Below, one piece after another: positions 32,726-32,886 of a DNA stretch of 32,886 bases. This DNA comes from an uncultured Prevotella sp. (GTDB taxonomy: Bacteria > Bacteroidota > Bacteroidia > Bacteroidales > Bacteroidaceae). A program made the translations under genes and the position numbers. The notes under the pieces are model-generated. The model was given only the letters and a program-made list of their open reading frames with translations. It had not been told where the DNA came from and made no database searches. Position 1 is the stretch's first letter. The number at the start of each line of letters is the position of its first letter. The stretch is taken from NCBI GenBank assembly GCA_900319715.1, contig ONPM01000039.1:1-32886 (forward strand), in the 5' to 3' direction.

Positions 32726-32886
32726 TACTTTCGAGAATTAATGGTTATATCTTCCATGCGAATGGCCTTGTCGCCCCATCCGTCTGCAAAAATCATCGGA
32801 GAATGGGTCGTGAGGATAATCTGTACTTCGGGATTCAGCCGAAGAATCATGTCTATCAGTTTGTATTGCCAACTGATGTGCATGGA
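32725..32886 (-). CDS. AAA family ATPase, C-terminal end (AriA-like), partial
   Basis: The last 53 codons of a gene that continues beyond the window. The piece reads SMHISWQYKLIDMIL then NPEVQIILTTHSPMIFADGW and MEDITI. The HISWQ segment normally follows the Walker B DEPE motif, and TTHSP is the His switch of ABC/OLD-type ATPases (AAA_15/AAA_21). The stop codon overlaps the DUF4435 start (TAATG), so both are co-translated. The pairing points to a PARIS-like defence locus, but the catalytic motifs lie outside the window. Confidence 0.7.
   Translation of the reverse strand, partial: SMHISWQYKLIDMILRLNPEVQIILTTHSPMIFADGWGDKAIRMEDITINSRK

Overview
The window looks like chromosomal DNA of a Bacteroidales bacterium, most probably a Prevotella-type species. 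The reasons are the Bacteroidetes promoter signature (TTTG, about 19-20 bp, TAnnTTTG) in front of several transcription units, the general lack of strong Shine-Dalgarno sites, and the gene content: a VorB-type 2-oxoacid:ferredoxin oxidoreductase operon, QueH, a U32 peptidase, and an XRE-cupin regulator beside an acyl-CoA ligase. No rRNA or tRNA gene was recognised.

Positions 3-12563 (all minus strand) hold what may be one long transcription unit. Read in the direction of transcription it encodes a four-zinc-ribbon protein, a membrane-anchored Ser/Thr kinase, a giant protein with four AAA+ modules of CbxX/CfqX (EccA-like) type, a zinc-ribbon FHA protein and a PP2C phosphatase. These are followed by MetA (with the Glu111 of acetyl-CoA users), a U32 peptidase and a lipoprotein with membrane segments. 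Kinase, phosphatase, phosphothreonine reader and multi-AAA machine form a coherent phospho-signalling module whose target is unknown. It is the best candidate here for a poorly described system.

Positions 12679-17353 (minus) carry an M13 metallopeptidase, an ABC-F ATPase and a LolA-like periplasmic protein. Divergent from them is tex (17467-19644, plus). Positions 19769-22502 (minus) are a four-gene 2-oxoacid:ferredoxin oxidoreductase operon whose gamma subunit is broken by an internal deletion with frameshift. An SDR gene is divergent from it. Positions 23430-29139 (minus) carry a hypothetical protein, a one-TPR protein, folD, ffh, an acyl-CoA ligase and an XRE-cupin regulator. A Tat-exported aldo/keto reductase with ferredoxin centres (plus) converges on queH (minus). 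The right end (31315-32886, minus) is a decayed defence region: a truncated HATPase/winged-helix (AlbA/RecG-like) gene, a frameshifted DUF4435 gene and the end of an AAA ATPase gene. The last two form an AAA-DUF4435 pair as in PARIS (AriA-AriB).

The most striking pattern cuts across the genes. Short tandem arrays of 7- or 8-bp units fill most co-directional gene spacers. Several form long inverted repeats, with perfect arms of 36 bp and 25 bp in two cases. Related elements also sit in frame inside genes (U32 peptidase, tex, the lipoprotein). Other palindromic elements recur in vorB, queH, the ABC-F gene and the U32 gene. Some arrays supply the stop or start codon of a neighbouring gene. This looks like an active, tolerated repeat family that reshapes gene ends and adds peptide inserts.
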